Shown here: positions 13,243 to 13,538 of the stretch, in pieces
Layout of the letters: the number at the start of each line of letters is the position of its first letter
Numbering within the stretch: position 1 is the stretch's first letter
From: an uncultured bacterium
GTDB lineage: Bacteria > Planctomycetota > Phycisphaerae > Sedimentisphaerales > Anaerobacaceae
Direction: 5' to 3'
DNA: 13,538 bases
Assembly: GCA_913009865.1 (NCBI GenBank)
Contig: CAJVYK010000035.1
Span: 1-13,538, forward strand
Program-made: the position numbers and the translations under genes
Notes under the pieces: generated by a model
What the model was told of the DNA's origin: nothing
Database searches by the model: none
Seen by the model: the letters and a program-made list of their open reading frames with translations, nothing else

Positions 13243-13538
13243 TTACTTTTTTAACAATTTTTTCACAGCATTACAGACCATTTCCACAGTAATTGCCTGC
13301 ATACATAAGTGTTCTTTTTTCTTGCATACTGGCTTTCCGCAGGGAGCGCAAGGGGCGCCGCCGACTATTTGAATTTCGTTTTCGTATCCGGTATTTGTCC
13401 AGGCGGGGTTGTTTGGTCCGAACAGACTGATAACCTTGCGCCGCAGGGCGATGGCTATATGTCGTGGCCCTGTATCGTTGGTTATTACCAAATCCGCGAT
13501 GGAAAAAAGCGATTTCAATTCACCGAGACTTATAGGCC
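13243..13538 (-). CDS. Partial GT9 heptosyltransferase-like protein (C-terminal end)
   Basis: The frame is open to the right edge: it reads PISLGELKSLFSIADLVITNDTGPRHIAI leftwards from the edge and ends in a stop at 13243. About 97 codons are visible. ADLVITNDTGPRHIAIAL and SLFGPNNPAWT are the donor-binding motifs of ADP-heptose:LPS heptosyltransferases (GT9). The cysteine-rich GAPCAPCGKPVCKKKEHLCM (C-x2-C-x4-C-x6-C) matches the tail common in the WaaF type. The internal TTG at 13518 is not a start. The N-terminal acceptor half lies outside the window, so WaaF versus WaaC/WaaQ cannot be settled, and the sugar may not be heptose in this lineage. It is the upstream-most visible gene of the minus-strand envelope cluster. 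Confidence 0.88.
   Translation of the reverse strand, partial: PISLGELKSLFSIADLVITNDTGPRHIAIALRRKVISLFGPNNPAWTNTGYENEIQIVGGAPCAPCGKPVCKKKEHLCMQAITVEMVCNAVKKLLKK

Overview
The window looks like a contig piece from a Planctomycetota bacterium, most likely the Phycisphaerae/Sedimentisphaerales side. This is inference from gene content. One secreted protein carries an N-terminal motif (WDGGGDG...W...NW) and a C-terminal single calcium-loop dockerin-like tag typical of that group, and a partial CehA/McbA-like secreted protein is also typical. An LPS-type glycosylation cluster and a complete gatCAB set fit too. No rRNA, tRNA, CRISPR, insertion sequence or prophage gene was seen. Genes are densely packed: no gene-free stretch exceeds 300 bases, and the largest gaps are 2260-2485 and 5569-5799, both between divergent genes.

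Layout. (1) 1-2259, minus strand: a DUF362 protein, a HAD hydrolase and the start of a secreted CehA/McbA-like protein that runs off the left edge. A strong promoter precedes DUF362, and a second one sits at the HAD stop codon for the secreted protein. (2) 2486-4190, plus strand: a UbiA-family polyprenyl-phosphate phosphoribosyltransferase-like membrane enzyme, then the pseudouridine synthase rluB. (3) 4255-5568, minus strand: a secreted beta-helix-like protein with a dockerin-like C-terminus, convergent to rluB. (4) 5800-10472, plus strand: rpmB, gatC, gatA, gatB and a divergent pilT-like retraction ATPase. The gat genes are spaced by 4 and 12 nt; pilT follows 14 nt later but has a different arginine codon preference. 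(5) 10482-13538, minus strand, read right to left: a GT9 heptosyltransferase C-terminus, a WaaP/InaA-like LPS kinase, a GT4 glycosyltransferase and plsY. This is an envelope (LPS core plus phospholipid) cluster.

The most unusual signal is not a gene. At four gene boundaries (3408-3459, 4166-4256, 6044-6099, 11112-11150) the DNA has a 7-bp period built from related degenerate units (GTNNCTC and its complement GAGNNAC; GTTCRTA and its complement TAYGAAC). The units usually switch orientation near the middle. Each array touches or overlaps a stop codon, and two run up to the next start codon where a Shine-Dalgarno site would be expected. A fifth AT-rich heptamer run precedes the rpmB ribosome-binding site, and a 9-bp tandem repeat follows the rpmB array. 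I know of no description of this element family; it is the best candidate here for something new.
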